Translations under genes and position numbers: made by a program
The notes under the pieces: model-generated
The model's database searches: none
What the model saw: the letters and a program-made list of their open reading frames with translations, nothing else
What the model was told of the DNA's origin: nothing
NCBI RefSeq assembly: GCF_019090095.1
Contig: NZ_JAGQFP010000002.1
Span: forward strand, 868,001-932,000
DNA: 64,000 nt
Direction of reading: 5' to 3'
Source of the DNA: Stutzerimonas stutzeri
Lineage (GTDB): Bacteria; Pseudomonadota; Gammaproteobacteria; Pseudomonadales; Pseudomonadaceae
Part shown: positions 13,712 to 22,593 of the stretch, piece by piece
Position numbering within the stretch: the stretch's first letter is position 1
How the letters are laid out: each line of letters opens with the position of its first letter

Positions 13712-14926
13712 TTGCGTGAAATCGTCCTGATCAATATCACCGGGGAAGATCGCCCCGGGCTGACCGCGGCCATCACCGGCGTGCTCGCTCAAGGAGGGGT
13801 GAACATCCTGGACATCGGTCAGGCCGTCATTCATGACACCTTGTCGTTCGGCATCCTGGTGGAAATTCCCGATACCGAGCGCGCCTCATCGGTACTCAAG
13901 GACGTGCTCTTCACCGCCTACAAGCATGACCAGCAGGTGCGGTTCACGCCGGTGGCCGAGGACGATTATCAGCAGTGGGTCGCCGGGCAGGGCAAGGCTC
14001 GACACATCGTGACCCTATTGACCCGCAAGGTCACGGCCGAGCAGTTGCAGCGGGTCAGCTCGATCACCGCCAAGTACGGGCTCAATATCGATCACATCGA
14101 CCGCCTCTCGGGGCGCCAGCCGCTGGACATGCCCGAGGAGCTGGGCAAGGGCTGCATCGAGTTTTCCGTCCGCGGTGAGCCGGCCGACACCGCGGCGCTA
14201 CGTGCCGAGTTTCTCAGCGTGGCGCAGGAACTCAATGTCGATATCGCCTTCCAGCGCGACTCGGTGTTTCGCCGCAATCGCCGGCTCGCGGTGTTCGACA
14301 TGGACTCGACCCTGATCGAGGCGGAAGTCATCGACGAGCTGGCCAAGGTCGCGGGCGTTGGCGATCAGGTTGCGGAGATCACCGAGCGCGCCATGCGCGG
14401 TGAGCTGGACTTTCGCGCAAGCTTCAAGGAGCGTCTGGCCTTGCTCGAAGGGTTGGAAGAGCGCGCGCTGGCCGAGGTCGGTGCTGGCTTGCGGCTGACC
14501 GAGGGGGCCGAGCTGCTGTTCGCCGAGCTCAAGCGGCTGGGGTACAAAACGGCGATTCTGTCGGGTGGTTTCACCTATTTCGCGCGACAGTTACAGGCCA
14601 GGCTGGGCATCGATTACGTCTATGCCAACGAGCTGGAAATCGTCGACGGCAAGCTCACGGGGGTCGCCCAGGAGCCGATCGTCGACGCTCAGCGCAAGGC
14701 CGATCTGCTTCGCGAGCTGGCCGAGCGGGAGGGCTTGCGTCTGGAGCAGACGATTGCGGTTGGCGATGGCGCCAATGACCTGCCCATGCTCGGGCTTGCC
14801 GGTCTGGGTGTGGCTTTCCGGGCCAAGCCGCTGGTCAAGCAGTCGGCCAAGCAGGCAATCTCGACCCTGGGCCTGGATGGCATTCTCTATCTGCTCGGCT
14901 TTCGCGATCGCGAGGGGACGGAGTAG
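13712..14926 (+). CDS. serB: Phosphoserine phosphatase
   Basis: 404 residues. The start is TTG at 13712, with GGAG seven bases upstream and protein similarity beginning at REIVLINITGEDRPG. N-terminal ACT-type domains (about 1-180) precede a HAD phosphatase domain: motif I FDMDSTLIE (nucleophile Asp), motif II ILSGGFTYF, and motif III/IV VGDGANDLPML. It catalyses the last step of serine synthesis. Divergent from the AhpA/YtjB gene and convergent with fimX. The tandem ACT region is typical of Pseudomonas SerB and suggests amino-acid feedback control. Confidence 0.95.
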   Translation: MREIVLINITGEDRPGLTAAITGVLAQGGVNILDIGQAVIHDTLSFGILVEIPDTERASSVLKDVLFTAYKHDQQVRFTPVAEDDYQQWVAGQGKARHIVTLLTRKVTAEQLQRVSSITAKYGLNIDHIDRLSGRQPLDMPEELGKGCIEFSVRGEPADTAALRAEFLSVAQELNVDIAFQRDSVFRRNRRLAVFDMDSTLIEAEVIDELAKVAGVGDQVAEITERAMRGELDFRASFKERLALLEGLEERALAEVGAGLRLTEGAELLFAELKRLGYKTAILSGGFTYFARQLQARLGIDYVYANELEIVDGKLTGVAQEPIVDAQRKADLLRELAEREGLRLEQTIAVGDGANDLPMLGLAGLGVAFRAKPLVKQSAKQAISTLGLDGILYLLGFRDREGTE

Positions 14927-14967
14927 CCACGGCTGCAGCCTGCGCATTCAGGCGGGCTTGAACAAGA

Positions 14968-15000
14968 TGCGGGACGAGGCCGTCAGGCAGTCGTCCCGCA
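14968..15000. terminator. Hairpin 1 between convergent serB and fimX
   Basis: Perfect 10-bp stem: TGCGGGACGA at 14968-14977 and TCGTCCCGCA at 14991-15000, 13-base loop. It lies between convergent genes, so it could stop transcription from either side, though there is no strong T-tract. Confidence 0.5.
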
Positions 15001-15001
15001 C

Positions 15002-15031
15002 GGCAGCGGTCGGCACGGGGTTACCGCTGCC
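15002..15031. terminator. Hairpin 2 between convergent serB and fimX
   Basis: Perfect 9-bp stem: GGCAGCGGT at 15002-15010 and ACCGCTGCC at 15023-15031. It begins one base after hairpin 1 and ends one base before the fimX stop codon. Confidence 0.45.
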
Positions 15032-15032
15032 A

Positions 15033-17099
15033 TTACTCCTCGTCCGACGAGAAGTTGTAGTCCATCGATTGGCTCGGGCCCTGCAGGTATTGGCCCTGGA
15101 TATATCCCACGCCGGCCTGCCAGAGCGTCGCAAGGATGGTGGCGCTGTCGACGAAGGGCACGATCGTCTGCTTGGCCTGCTCGTGCAGATCGGCGAGCAG
15201 CTGCTTGAGCGCGTCCTGGTTCTCTTGCCGGCCAAGCTCCTGGGTATAGGAACCGTCGATCTTGATGAAGTCGACATCCAGATGCTTGAGCGTATTGAAC
15301 GGGTTCAGCACGCAGCCGAACCGGCTCAGGGCAGTGCGACAGCCTAGCCCGCAAAGCCCCTCGGTCAGGGTCTTCGCTTGCTTCAGGTAGGCGACGGCGT
15401 CCTGCTCGTCGAGCTGGAAGACCAGCGAGTCGGGCGGCAGGCGTGACGCCTTGAGTGCGACCCCCAGCCAGTTGAGCAGCGACGGGTCCTGCAGGCTGGC
15501 GCTGGAGAGGTGAACGAACAGCCGAGTGCTGTGCCCCTTGCTGCGATGCTCGGCGAGCAGCTTGATGGAGTTGAGCAGTACCCAGCGATCGACCTTGGTG
15601 GCCAGCCCCGCTTCCTTCGCGGCGCCGAGGAACTCGCTGGGCGGCACTTCGACGCCTTGCGGATCGAGCAGGCGCAGCAGCACCTCATAATGTTCGTGGC
15701 TGTCCCCACGCAGGCTGATGATCGGCTGGAACAGCAGGCGGAAGCTGTTCTTTTCCAGCGCCTGCTGCAGCATGGCCAGCAGATTGCCGCGGCTGGCGGC
15801 GGCGGCCAGCTCGGCAGCCGGATCGTAGGTGCGCAATGCGTTGCCATCGCAGAGCTCTTCGGCGCAGCGGTGGGCGCGATCGATGACGTCTCGCGCCTTC
15901 GCCGTTTGCTCGTCGAGTGCGGCAACGCCGATGCTCAGACTGGTCTGAACGGTCCGGCCGCCGATCTCGAACAGGTGTCCTTCGACCTTGCGCAACAGCT
16001 CGACCAGTGGGGGTTCCAGCTGCTGCGGCGTAGCATCGGCCATCAATACCGCAAACGCATCGTCGCCGAAGCGCGCCAGCTCAGCCGTGTGCGGGAACTG
16101 CTCGCGTAACAGCCCGGCCAGCTCGGCGAGCAGACGGTCCGAATCGCCCAGGCCGATCTCGGCCTGCAGGCTGGCGAAGCGGTCGATGCGAAGGTAGGCC
16201 AGGCTCGACGCCTGCCCGGCGTTCACGGCGCGTTCTACCGCTCCATCGAGCAGCTCGAGGAAGTGGTTGCGGTTATACAGCCCGGTTACCAGGTCCTGGC
16301 TGCTGATTTCGCGCAGCTTTTCCAGCTCTTCATTTTCGCTTTCCGCGCGGATGACCACCTGGATGCAGGGTTCGCCGTCGTAAGTGGCGGGGGAAAAGTG
16401 CATGCGTGCCTTGAAGTTGCCACCATCGGCACGGACGCCGCCGCAGACCAGCTCGGCACTGCCTTGCAGGGTCTGATAGTGCTTGAGGAAACCCTTGAAT
16501 TCGCCCTGGTCGCACGAAGCGATGAGGTCGATCATCGGCATGCCTTCGAGCTCTTCGACGTCCTCATAGCCGAACAGCTCGAGGTAGGCGCGGTTGGCGT
16601 AGATATGCATGCCGTCATGCACGTACGCGATGGCATCTACGGAGCTGTCCAGCAGCAACTGGCAGCGCTTCTCGGCCTCGCGCAGGACTACCTCTGCGGT
16701 CCGGCGGGCGCGGCGCTCTTCGAGATTCGCCAGCTCGCGATTGGCGACCATGATCAGCCATTCGTCTTCGCCCTGCGGCACGGCACGCTGGGCGCCCAAT
16801 GCCAGCGCTTCGGTCACGGCATCGGCGTCGTTGCCGTCGATCAGCTGGATGACCGGGATGTCCTTGGCTTGCTTGCGGATGGCACCGATGGCTTCGCTTG
16901 GGTCGAGATTGCTGCTGGTCGGTGCGCTGATCAACAGATCCCAGGTCTGTTGGAGCGCGTCGGCAAGGTCATCGCTGGAGGTGAGCCGGTGCACGCGTGT
17001 CGCCTGGCCCGCATTGCGAAACAGGCTGACCAGTCGCTCAGCTTCATTCTGCGAGTCCTCGAGGATCAGCAGGCGGATGGTTTTCTTTTGCGGGGCCAT
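15033..17099 (-). CDS. fimX: FimX, degenerate c-di-GMP receptor for type IV pili
   Basis: 688 residues with the REC-PAS-GGDEF-EAL order of P. aeruginosa FimX. REC-like part at 1-120 keeps E14/D15 but has DLLISAP where the phospho-acceptor Asp is expected. PAS at about 140-255. The GGDEF motif is replaced by GDDAF (345-349), so diguanylate cyclase activity is unlikely. The EAL motif is EVLLR (472-476); in P. aeruginosa such an EVL domain binds c-di-GMP without cutting it. FimX localises to a cell pole and promotes type IV pilus assembly. The next gene upstream encodes a PilZ-like protein, so the two may work together. Confidence 0.9.
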   Translation of the reverse strand: MAPQKKTIRLLILEDSQNEAERLVSLFRNAGQATRVHRLTSSDDLADALQQTWDLLISAPTSSNLDPSEAIGAIRKQAKDIPVIQLIDGNDADAVTEALALGAQRAVPQGEDEWLIMVANRELANLEERRARRTAEVVLREAEKRCQLLLDSSVDAIAYVHDGMHIYANRAYLELFGYEDVEELEGMPMIDLIASCDQGEFKGFLKHYQTLQGSAELVCGGVRADGGNFKARMHFSPATYDGEPCIQVVIRAESENEELEKLREISSQDLVTGLYNRNHFLELLDGAVERAVNAGQASSLAYLRIDRFASLQAEIGLGDSDRLLAELAGLLREQFPHTAELARFGDDAFAVLMADATPQQLEPPLVELLRKVEGHLFEIGGRTVQTSLSIGVAALDEQTAKARDVIDRAHRCAEELCDGNALRTYDPAAELAAAASRGNLLAMLQQALEKNSFRLLFQPIISLRGDSHEHYEVLLRLLDPQGVEVPPSEFLGAAKEAGLATKVDRWVLLNSIKLLAEHRSKGHSTRLFVHLSSASLQDPSLLNWLGVALKASRLPPDSLVFQLDEQDAVAYLKQAKTLTEGLCGLGCRTALSRFGCVLNPFNTLKHLDVDFIKIDGSYTQELGRQENQDALKQLLADLHEQAKQTIVPFVDSATILATLWQAGVGYIQGQYLQGPSQSMDYNFSSDEE

Positions 17100-17162
17100 G
17101 GCAGCAGCTTTGGATTGCGCCTGAGACGGGGCGTTGGGGCTAAGGAAACAATGAGCGGCAAT

Positions 17163-18977
17163 CTACAGCGTGCGCCAGAGCGAGTCAAAATCTTCACCGC
17201 GTGGCGCCGCCTGGGTTCCCCTGGCTGTGACCGACGTCTCCTGCGGCGTGGCGACGCCCACCAGTTGGTATTCGAACTGGCTGTAACTGCCGGTACCGGT
17301 CTGGCGGCGGCACAGCAGCGCGCGGAGCTCTTCGCCGTTCTGGTTGATCTGGACTTTCTGCCCTTCCTGGAACGGCAAACGGGGAGCGATCAGCGTTGCC
17401 GGCCGCGAGATGACACTGATCTCAGGCAGTATCAGAGCGCGCAGATACTCGCTGCTTTGCTCCGTCTTGCGTACCAGTCGCAGGCCACAGGGTTGCGCGG
17501 AAGGCGCGATAAGCTCGACGCCCATCTGCGGGCCGCCGCCACGCACCTGGCGAATCCAGCGCACGACGGCAATGCTCCAGGTCTGGCTGCCGGCATCCTG
17601 CAGACCGAGCAGTTCGCCGGCCTGCAGTTGCGCCGGCACCTCATCGGGCCAGGACAGGCAGAAGCCGCCGGGACTGTGGTCGACTCGCCGTACCTCGAAG
17701 GTCGGAAAGCCGTTGTCTGCCTTGGGCTCGTCTGGTGGGGCGCTCTCGGTTTTAGCGGCCGCGGTGGGCCGGACGAATTCGATATGGTCGCTCGGCAGTA
17801 GCTCGTCGGCGTTCACCGCCTGGGCGTCGAAGGCGACAGCCCAGACATCCGGAGCGGCGTTATTCAGCTTGAACACCGCCGAGCGTGTCGCATCGGGCCG
17901 TTTCAGCAGTTCGCCGAATTCGCGTTGGCCCGCCAGGAAGTAATGCAGTGCACTCATGCCGATGCACAGCTTCATCGAGCCTTGCGCTGGGGTGCGCTGG
18001 AAGCTGCGCTCGGAGATATCGCCCCAGGCGGCACTGACATGGTGCAGAAGGTCGAGGCTCAGTCCTTCGGGCAGGGCTAGCGTCTTGTCCGCAGCGGGCC
18101 CAGGCGCGGCCTGCAAATGCTGCTGAATGGCCCGAACCAGCCCGTGGGGATCGATGCCGAGCAGGTGCCGGCGTTCCTCGACGGCGAACATCGATCGATA
18201 GCGTGGTGGGCCATCGATACGAGCGGACACGCCGAACTGGCTGGACGGGCCGGGGGTCTTCTCCAATCGTACCAGTGCACTCCAGGGTTCGAGCAGCTGC
18301 GCCAGCTGGGCGATGTTCTGCTGGCGCATCTGGTTGCAGCGGGCACTGCCGAGCATCAGCGCGACGATGTAGCTCTGCTCGACACTCAGGCCTTTGACGC
18401 GATAGCACAGATCGTCTCGGACAACGGTGCGCTGGAGGCCGTGCTCGGCGGCAATGGCATAGAGCTGATGAAGCTCGAGCCACAGGCCCTCGGGCGTCGG
18501 GTTGTAGAGCTGGGTGGCGCGCACCAGCATCGCGCAGAGGCTGCGAATCGCCCGTTGCAGCGAAACGGTGACCAGCTGCAGGCGGTCACGGCCGGTCTGC
18601 GGCACCAGCTCCACGACGATCAGCTTGTAACCGGTGGCGAGATGGTTGTGCAGTGCCTGGCAAAGGCTCGCCACCTTGCGCGGGCGCTCACCGAGCACGA
18701 TCGGCTGATGGTGGAGATGGCGCTCCAGCTCACGGCAGACGAAGTGAATTTCCGGTCGTAGCAACTCAAGCAGCTGCAGACGCAGCTGGGCGGTCGTGCG
18801 CAGCTTGTTGAGTTCAAGCAAGGCCTGATACAGCTGGCGCGCCGTTTCGCCGAGGTTGGCCTTGGGCAGGCCGGACAGCCACTGTTTGACGCTGCGCACG
18901 CTGGGTTCGCAGAAGGACAGCGCCTGGGTGTTTGGCGCCGTCACGCGTAGCAACAATGGTTGGCTTTGAGTTTCCAA
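17163..18977 (-). CDS. Large protein with a C-terminal PilZ-like motif, beside FimX
   Basis: 604 residues. I take TTG at 18977 as the start, because GGAG lies eight bases upstream; the frame is open further up but without a site. The N-terminal two thirds are mostly helical, with no domain I recognise. From about residue 425, VRRVDHSPGGFCLSW holds D433-x-S-x-x-G438, the second PilZ motif (D/N-x-S-x-x-G), and MGVELIAPS later resembles the end of a PilZ barrel. The usual RxxxR element is not evident. It lies 63 bases upstream of fimX on the same strand and is probably cotranscribed. Function unknown. Confidence 0.65.
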   Translation of the reverse strand: METQSQPLLLRVTAPNTQALSFCEPSVRSVKQWLSGLPKANLGETARQLYQALLELNKLRTTAQLRLQLLELLRPEIHFVCRELERHLHHQPIVLGERPRKVASLCQALHNHLATGYKLIVVELVPQTGRDRLQLVTVSLQRAIRSLCAMLVRATQLYNPTPEGLWLELHQLYAIAAEHGLQRTVVRDDLCYRVKGLSVEQSYIVALMLGSARCNQMRQQNIAQLAQLLEPWSALVRLEKTPGPSSQFGVSARIDGPPRYRSMFAVEERRHLLGIDPHGLVRAIQQHLQAAPGPAADKTLALPEGLSLDLLHHVSAAWGDISERSFQRTPAQGSMKLCIGMSALHYFLAGQREFGELLKRPDATRSAVFKLNNAAPDVWAVAFDAQAVNADELLPSDHIEFVRPTAAAKTESAPPDEPKADNGFPTFEVRRVDHSPGGFCLSWPDEVPAQLQAGELLGLQDAGSQTWSIAVVRWIRQVRGGGPQMGVELIAPSAQPCGLRLVRKTEQSSEYLRALILPEISVISRPATLIAPRLPFQEGQKVQINQNGEELRALLCRRQTGTGSYSQFEYQLVGVATPQETSVTARGTQAAPRGEDFDSLWRTL

Positions 18978-19051
18978 ACGATCAGCTCCGTGGTAGGCGT
19001 GCCAACGCACCGTGGGTGATCTGTCGGTGCGGGTCGGGTGCCCATCACTAC

Positions 19052-19087
19052 ATGATGTCAAAATGCAACTGTGCCCAGTCACATCAT
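19052..19087. repeat. Inverted repeat upstream of the PilZ-like gene
   Basis: ATGATGT at 19052-19058 and ACATCAT at 19081-19087 are exact complements separated by 22 bases, 75-110 bases before the start of the PilZ-like gene. A TTGACA hexamer on the minus strand (19056-19061) overlaps the first arm. This could be an operator over a promoter, but seven-base arms may be chance. Confidence 0.3.
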
Positions 19088-19134
19088 AACGGACACGGAG
19101 CGCTTGGCCAGCGGTAGCCGACCATTGGTTCGTT

Positions 19135-20037
19135 CTAGACGGGCGTCGGTTCTTCCGTCGAGAGGCTGGCCGGTGGTGTCGGCTTGGCCTGTCCGAGCCC
19201 TTCGCCCATGCACACCGGCGTCAATGCCGATAGCTGTTCGGCCCAGCTGACCTGGTCAGGCCCGAAGAGCATGATCACCGTGGAGCCCAGCTTGAAGCGA
19301 CCCATTTCCGCGCCCTTGTCCAGATGCACCGGGGCACGGGCCGCTTCGTCGTAGCGGAAGGTCTTGAGGGTGCGCTTGGGCGGCGTGACCAGTCCGGCCC
19401 ATACGGTCTCGATGCTGGCGACGATCATCGCGCCCACCAGCACCATCGCCATCGGGCCGCGCTCGGTGTCGAACAGGCAGACCACGCGTTCGTTGCGGGC
19501 AAACAGCTCCGGTACGCCTTCGGCGGTTACGGTGTTGACCGAGAATATCCGACCCGGCACGTAGACCATTTCACGCAATGTGCCGGCCAGCGGCATGTGC
19601 ACGCGGTGGTAGTCCTTGGGCGACAGATAAACGGTGGCGAAATCCCCGCCCATGAAGGGTGCCGAGCGCTCGTGATCGCCGCCGAGCAGCTCCGTGACGC
19701 TGTAGTTGTGGCCCTTGGCCTGGAATATCCGGCCCTGCTCGATTTTGCCGAGTTGGCTGATCGCGCCGTCGCAGGGGTTGAGTATCGCGCCCGGTGTTGG
19801 GTCGAGCGGGCGCGCGCCGTCTTTCAAGGCGCGAGTGAAGAAGGCGTTGAAGTGTTCGTAGGCGGTCGGGTCTTCGGTCTGCGCTTCGCGCATGTCGACC
19901 TCGAAGTGGCGAACGAACCATTTGATGAAGGTGTTCTTCACCCAGGGCAGGCGGCATTCGGCCAGGCAACCGGCGAGGCGCGAGATCAGGTGATGCGGTA
20001 GCAGGTACTGGCTGAGTACGAACAAGCGATCTTTCAT
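19135..20037 (-). CDS. psd: Phosphatidylserine decarboxylase, proenzyme
   Basis: 300 residues from ATG 20037 ([16 protein letters not shown]). It makes phosphatidylethanolamine from phosphatidylserine at the inner membrane. Self-cleavage occurs at the LGST motif near the C terminus ([12 protein letters not shown]), whose Ser becomes the pyruvoyl cofactor. Other family signatures: [23 protein letters not shown] and GRIFSVN. It begins 11 bases after rhdA on the same strand, so it is probably cotranscribed with it. Confidence 0.95.
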   Translation of the reverse strand: MKDRLFVLSQYLLPHHLISRLAGCLAECRLPWVKNTFIKWFVRHFEVDMREAQTEDPTAYEHFNAFFTRALKDGARPLDPTPGAILNPCDGAISQLGKIEQGRIFQAKGHNYSVTELLGGDHERSAPFMGGDFATVYLSPKDYHRVHMPLAGTLREMVYVPGRIFSVNTVTAEGVPELFARNERVVCLFDTERGPMAMVLVGAMIVASIETVWAGLVTPPKRTLKTFRYDEAARAPVHLDKGAEMGRFKLGSTVIMLFGPDQVSWAEQLSALTPVCMGEGLGQAKPTPPASLSTEEPTPV

Positions 20038-20048
20038 GGGGAGCCTTT

Positions 20049-20864
20049 TCATTGCTGGATGGGGGTGTCGGACAGGTTGCCCCACTCGCCCCAGGAACCG
20101 GGATATCCCTTGATGCGCGGATAGCCCAGCGCCTTGGCCAGCAGATAGGTGAAGCCCGAGCGATGATGCGTCTGGCAGTGGGTGATGATTTCCTTGTCAG
20201 CGGTAATGCCGAGCGCCTCCAGTCGCTCGGCGATGTCCTCGCGGATGCGCAGCGCACGTGTCGGGTCCATCGCGGCGGTCCATTCGAAATTGATGGCGCC
20301 TGGGATGTGGCCTGCACGTGCTGCCAACGCCTTCTCGCCCCGGTATTCCTCGGGCGACCGGGCGTCCCAGATCACCAGGTCCGCAGCACCGAGCCGACTT
20401 TCGATGTATTCGCGGGTGGCGCTGGGTGTTTCGCTGAGCTGCAAGGCAACCGGCCCGCCGGCGGCGGCAGGGCTTTGCTGCGACAGCGGCCGCTGTTCGG
20501 CCAGCCAGGCAGGCAGGCCGCCATTGAGATAGTGATAGTGCCGATGGCCGATGACATCCAGCAGCCAGATGAAGCGCCCGGCCCAGCCACCGCCTTCATC
20601 GTCATAGACGACGTAGACCGCGTCGGCTCGATGCCCGAGCGCGCCGAACAGGGCCTCCAGCTGGGGCTTGCCGGGAAGCAGGCCGGGCGCCGGCGGCTGG
20701 CCGAGCTGGGTCTGTTTCGGATCGACGAATCGCGCGCCGGGCAGGTGGCCTTCGGCGTAGCGGGTGGCGCTGGTCAAATCGACCAGAATCAGCTCGGGCG
20801 CGTCCAGGCGCTCGGCCAGATCGGCCGGTTCGATGACCAGGGGCAGGGTTGAAAAAGCGGACAC
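20049..20864 (-). CDS. rhdA: Thiosulfate:cyanide sulfurtransferase (rhodanese)
   Basis: 271 residues, the known length of Pseudomonas/Azotobacter RhdA. The start is GTG at 20864 with GAGG six bases before it. Two rhodanese domains: an inactive N-terminal one and a C-terminal one with the active-site loop CQTHHR in [13 protein letters not shown], the variant typical of RhdA. Substrate-side motifs include [12 protein letters not shown] and [11 protein letters not shown]. It transfers sulfane sulfur to cyanide or other thiophiles in the cytoplasm. It sits between the HDOD gene and psd. Confidence 0.93.
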   Translation of the reverse strand: MSAFSTLPLVIEPADLAERLDAPELILVDLTSATRYAEGHLPGARFVDPKQTQLGQPPAPGLLPGKPQLEALFGALGHRADAVYVVYDDEGGGWAGRFIWLLDVIGHRHYHYLNGGLPAWLAEQRPLSQQSPAAAGGPVALQLSETPSATREYIESRLGAADLVIWDARSPEEYRGEKALAARAGHIPGAINFEWTAAMDPTRALRIREDIAERLEALGITADKEIITHCQTHHRSGFTYLLAKALGYPRIKGYPGSWGEWGNLSDTPIQQ

Positions 20865-20908
20865 GGCAATCCTCGGGCGTTCGGGAAGGGCCAAGTCTAG
20901 CGAAAAAT

Positions 20909-22417
20909 TCAGCGACCGCGCTTGCTGAAGGTCGCCAGGGCTCGCTCGATGCATTGGACGGTCTTGCCGAACAGCTGCAGGTTCGCGTCGCTGATCGCGC
21001 TGTTGTTCTGGTCGGCCGCGACCAGCATCACCACCCGCCCCTCGTGGCCGACCGAGCGCAGCAGCAGATGTTCGCTGGGAAACAGCGACTTCAGCGTGCC
21101 CGGCAGCATGGCAGAGAACTGCGCCAGGTTGTCCGGTTTGAGCCGCAGCAGCGCGGGTTTCTCCAGCAGCCTGCGTAGTACCTGGCTTGAGTCGATATCG
21201 AGTGTCAGACGCGCCGCCTCGCGTGGCAGGCCGCTGCTCTGCTGGCCGACCAGGCGCCGTTGCTTGCGGTCGACGAGCATGATCAGCACGCGTTGCAGGC
21301 CGGCACAGCTCAGCGCGCTGCACGCGGCGGCGGTGAGTTGAAGGATGTTGTCGTAGGGGCAGGGTTCGCTGAGCAGCTCACGGCAATGCGCGCGCCATTG
21401 CGCCAGGTCTTCGGCTTCGGGCGCTGCAGCGGCCCGCTCGACCTGAAACACGCTTTCCCAAGGCCATAGCAGGCCCTGGGCAGGATGCCAGAGATCGGTC
21501 GCGCCGATCGATCGAGCGCTGTAGACGGCCTGCTGATGCACCAGTTGCTGCAGTTCGGCCAGCGGAACCTGCAGATAGAGACCGGCCAGCCGCTGCCAGC
21601 GCAGGCTGTGGATGCCGCTCCAGCTGTGGTGAGACGACAGTGCCAGGCCGTTGGCCAGGACGATGGTGTTGCCAGGCTGCGTCAGCCAGCGGCGCAACGG
21701 CGGGTCGGCGTCGAGCATCTGCTGCTGATGCAGCGGGTGTTCGTTGTCATGCGCGATATGCAGCGCTTTGATCAGCATGCGTCGATGCTCGTTGAGCAAC
21801 TGGTAGCCCTGGATAATCCAGTCGGGCAGTCCCCAGCGCTCGGCGGTCGCGCTGCAGAGTTCCAGCAATGGCACGCCGAGCAGCGACTGTTCGACCTGGC
21901 GAGCCGGTTCACGCTTGACCAGCACGCGTTGTTCCCAGGTGTCGAGCAGCTGTGGATAGGCAGCGACCATCGCCCAGACGGGCGCAAGGAACAACAGACT
22001 GCCCCAATGTATTTCCTGCCAGAGCCGCGCGAGGCGCGACGCGAACAGTCCGCTGGCCTGCTGGCTGGCGTGCTGGCTGATGAGCATGACCTGCCGCAAT
22101 GGTGCGGGTATGGCCTCAGGTTGCGCGGCGGGCACCTTGGCGAACAAGGCCTCGGCGCGTTTCAGGCCAATGCGGCTGAGGGCGACTTCCAGGCTTTCGG
22201 CGGGCTTGCTGGTGGTCGCCACGCCGCGGTTGGCTTCGCGAATGACGACGAGTGCCAGCGCCGGACTCGCCTGGATCAGCTCGGCGATCTGGCGCAGGGA
22301 GAGGCTGCTGTCACGCAGCGCACGCTGGACGCGGGCATACGGAACGGCAGGCGCAGGGAGCACGACGGCGTCCAGTGCATCGAGCCAAGCGTCAAGCGTG
22401 CGGGGTGGTTGGGTCAT
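20909..22417 (-). CDS. HDOD domain protein with C-terminal GAF-like region
   Basis: 502 residues. The HDOD part (about 15-230) has SLSLRQIAELIQASPALALVVIREANRG and a later LLLDTW/WGLPDWI helical region. HDOD proteins resemble HD phosphohydrolases but lack the metal ligands and act in signalling. The last 170 residues (QLTAAACSALSCAGLQRVLIMLVDRKQRRLVGQQSSGL and onward) look like a GAF domain. Divergent from motA and upstream of rhdA and psd. Target unknown; a signalling role connected to motility or c-di-GMP is plausible from the neighbourhood only. Confidence 0.8.
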   Translation of the reverse strand: MTQPPRTLDAWLDALDAVVLPAPAVPYARVQRALRDSSLSLRQIAELIQASPALALVVIREANRGVATTSKPAESLEVALSRIGLKRAEALFAKVPAAQPEAIPAPLRQVMLISQHASQQASGLFASRLARLWQEIHWGSLLFLAPVWAMVAAYPQLLDTWEQRVLVKREPARQVEQSLLGVPLLELCSATAERWGLPDWIIQGYQLLNEHRRMLIKALHIAHDNEHPLHQQQMLDADPPLRRWLTQPGNTIVLANGLALSSHHSWSGIHSLRWQRLAGLYLQVPLAELQQLVHQQAVYSARSIGATDLWHPAQGLLWPWESVFQVERAAAAPEAEDLAQWRAHCRELLSEPCPYDNILQLTAAACSALSCAGLQRVLIMLVDRKQRRLVGQQSSGLPREAARLTLDIDSSQVLRRLLEKPALLRLKPDNLAQFSAMLPGTLKSLFPSEHLLLRSVGHEGRVVMLVAADQNNSAISDANLQLFGKTVQCIERALATFSKRGR

Positions 22418-22457
22418 TATGATGGCGCCGTCGAACTAGCATTTCATCGGGATGGCC

Positions 22458-22484
22458 TTTAGTCTGGCGCAAAAGTTCCGATAA
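22458..22484 (+). promoter_or_regulatory. Candidate sigma-28 (FliA) promoter for motAB
   Basis: TTTAGTCT, then 11 bases, then TCCGATAA. The enteric FliA consensus is TAAAGTTT-N11-GCCGATAA: five of eight match at -35, seven of eight at -10, and the spacer is exact. It ends 109 bases before the motA ATG, in the divergent gap, and fits flagellar control of the stator genes. Confidence 0.6.
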
Positions 22485-22593
22485 CCAGAACAATTCTTTT
22501 CATCTGCCCCTTCGCCTGTCCCCATACGAGCTCGTGCATCTTTGCGCGACTTGTTTCAGGTGCACTGAAATCAGGTTTTAGACGTACCTTTCT

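Noticed and set aside
16263..17801. 512-codon open frame on the plus strand
   Set aside because: Antisense to fimX and the end of the PilZ-like gene; no ribosome-binding site or recognisable domain.
19064..19077. GGGCAC...TTGC resembling a sigma-54 promoter before the PilZ-like gene
   Set aside because: The GG to GC distance is 9 instead of 12 bases on the minus strand, which sigma-54 does not tolerate.
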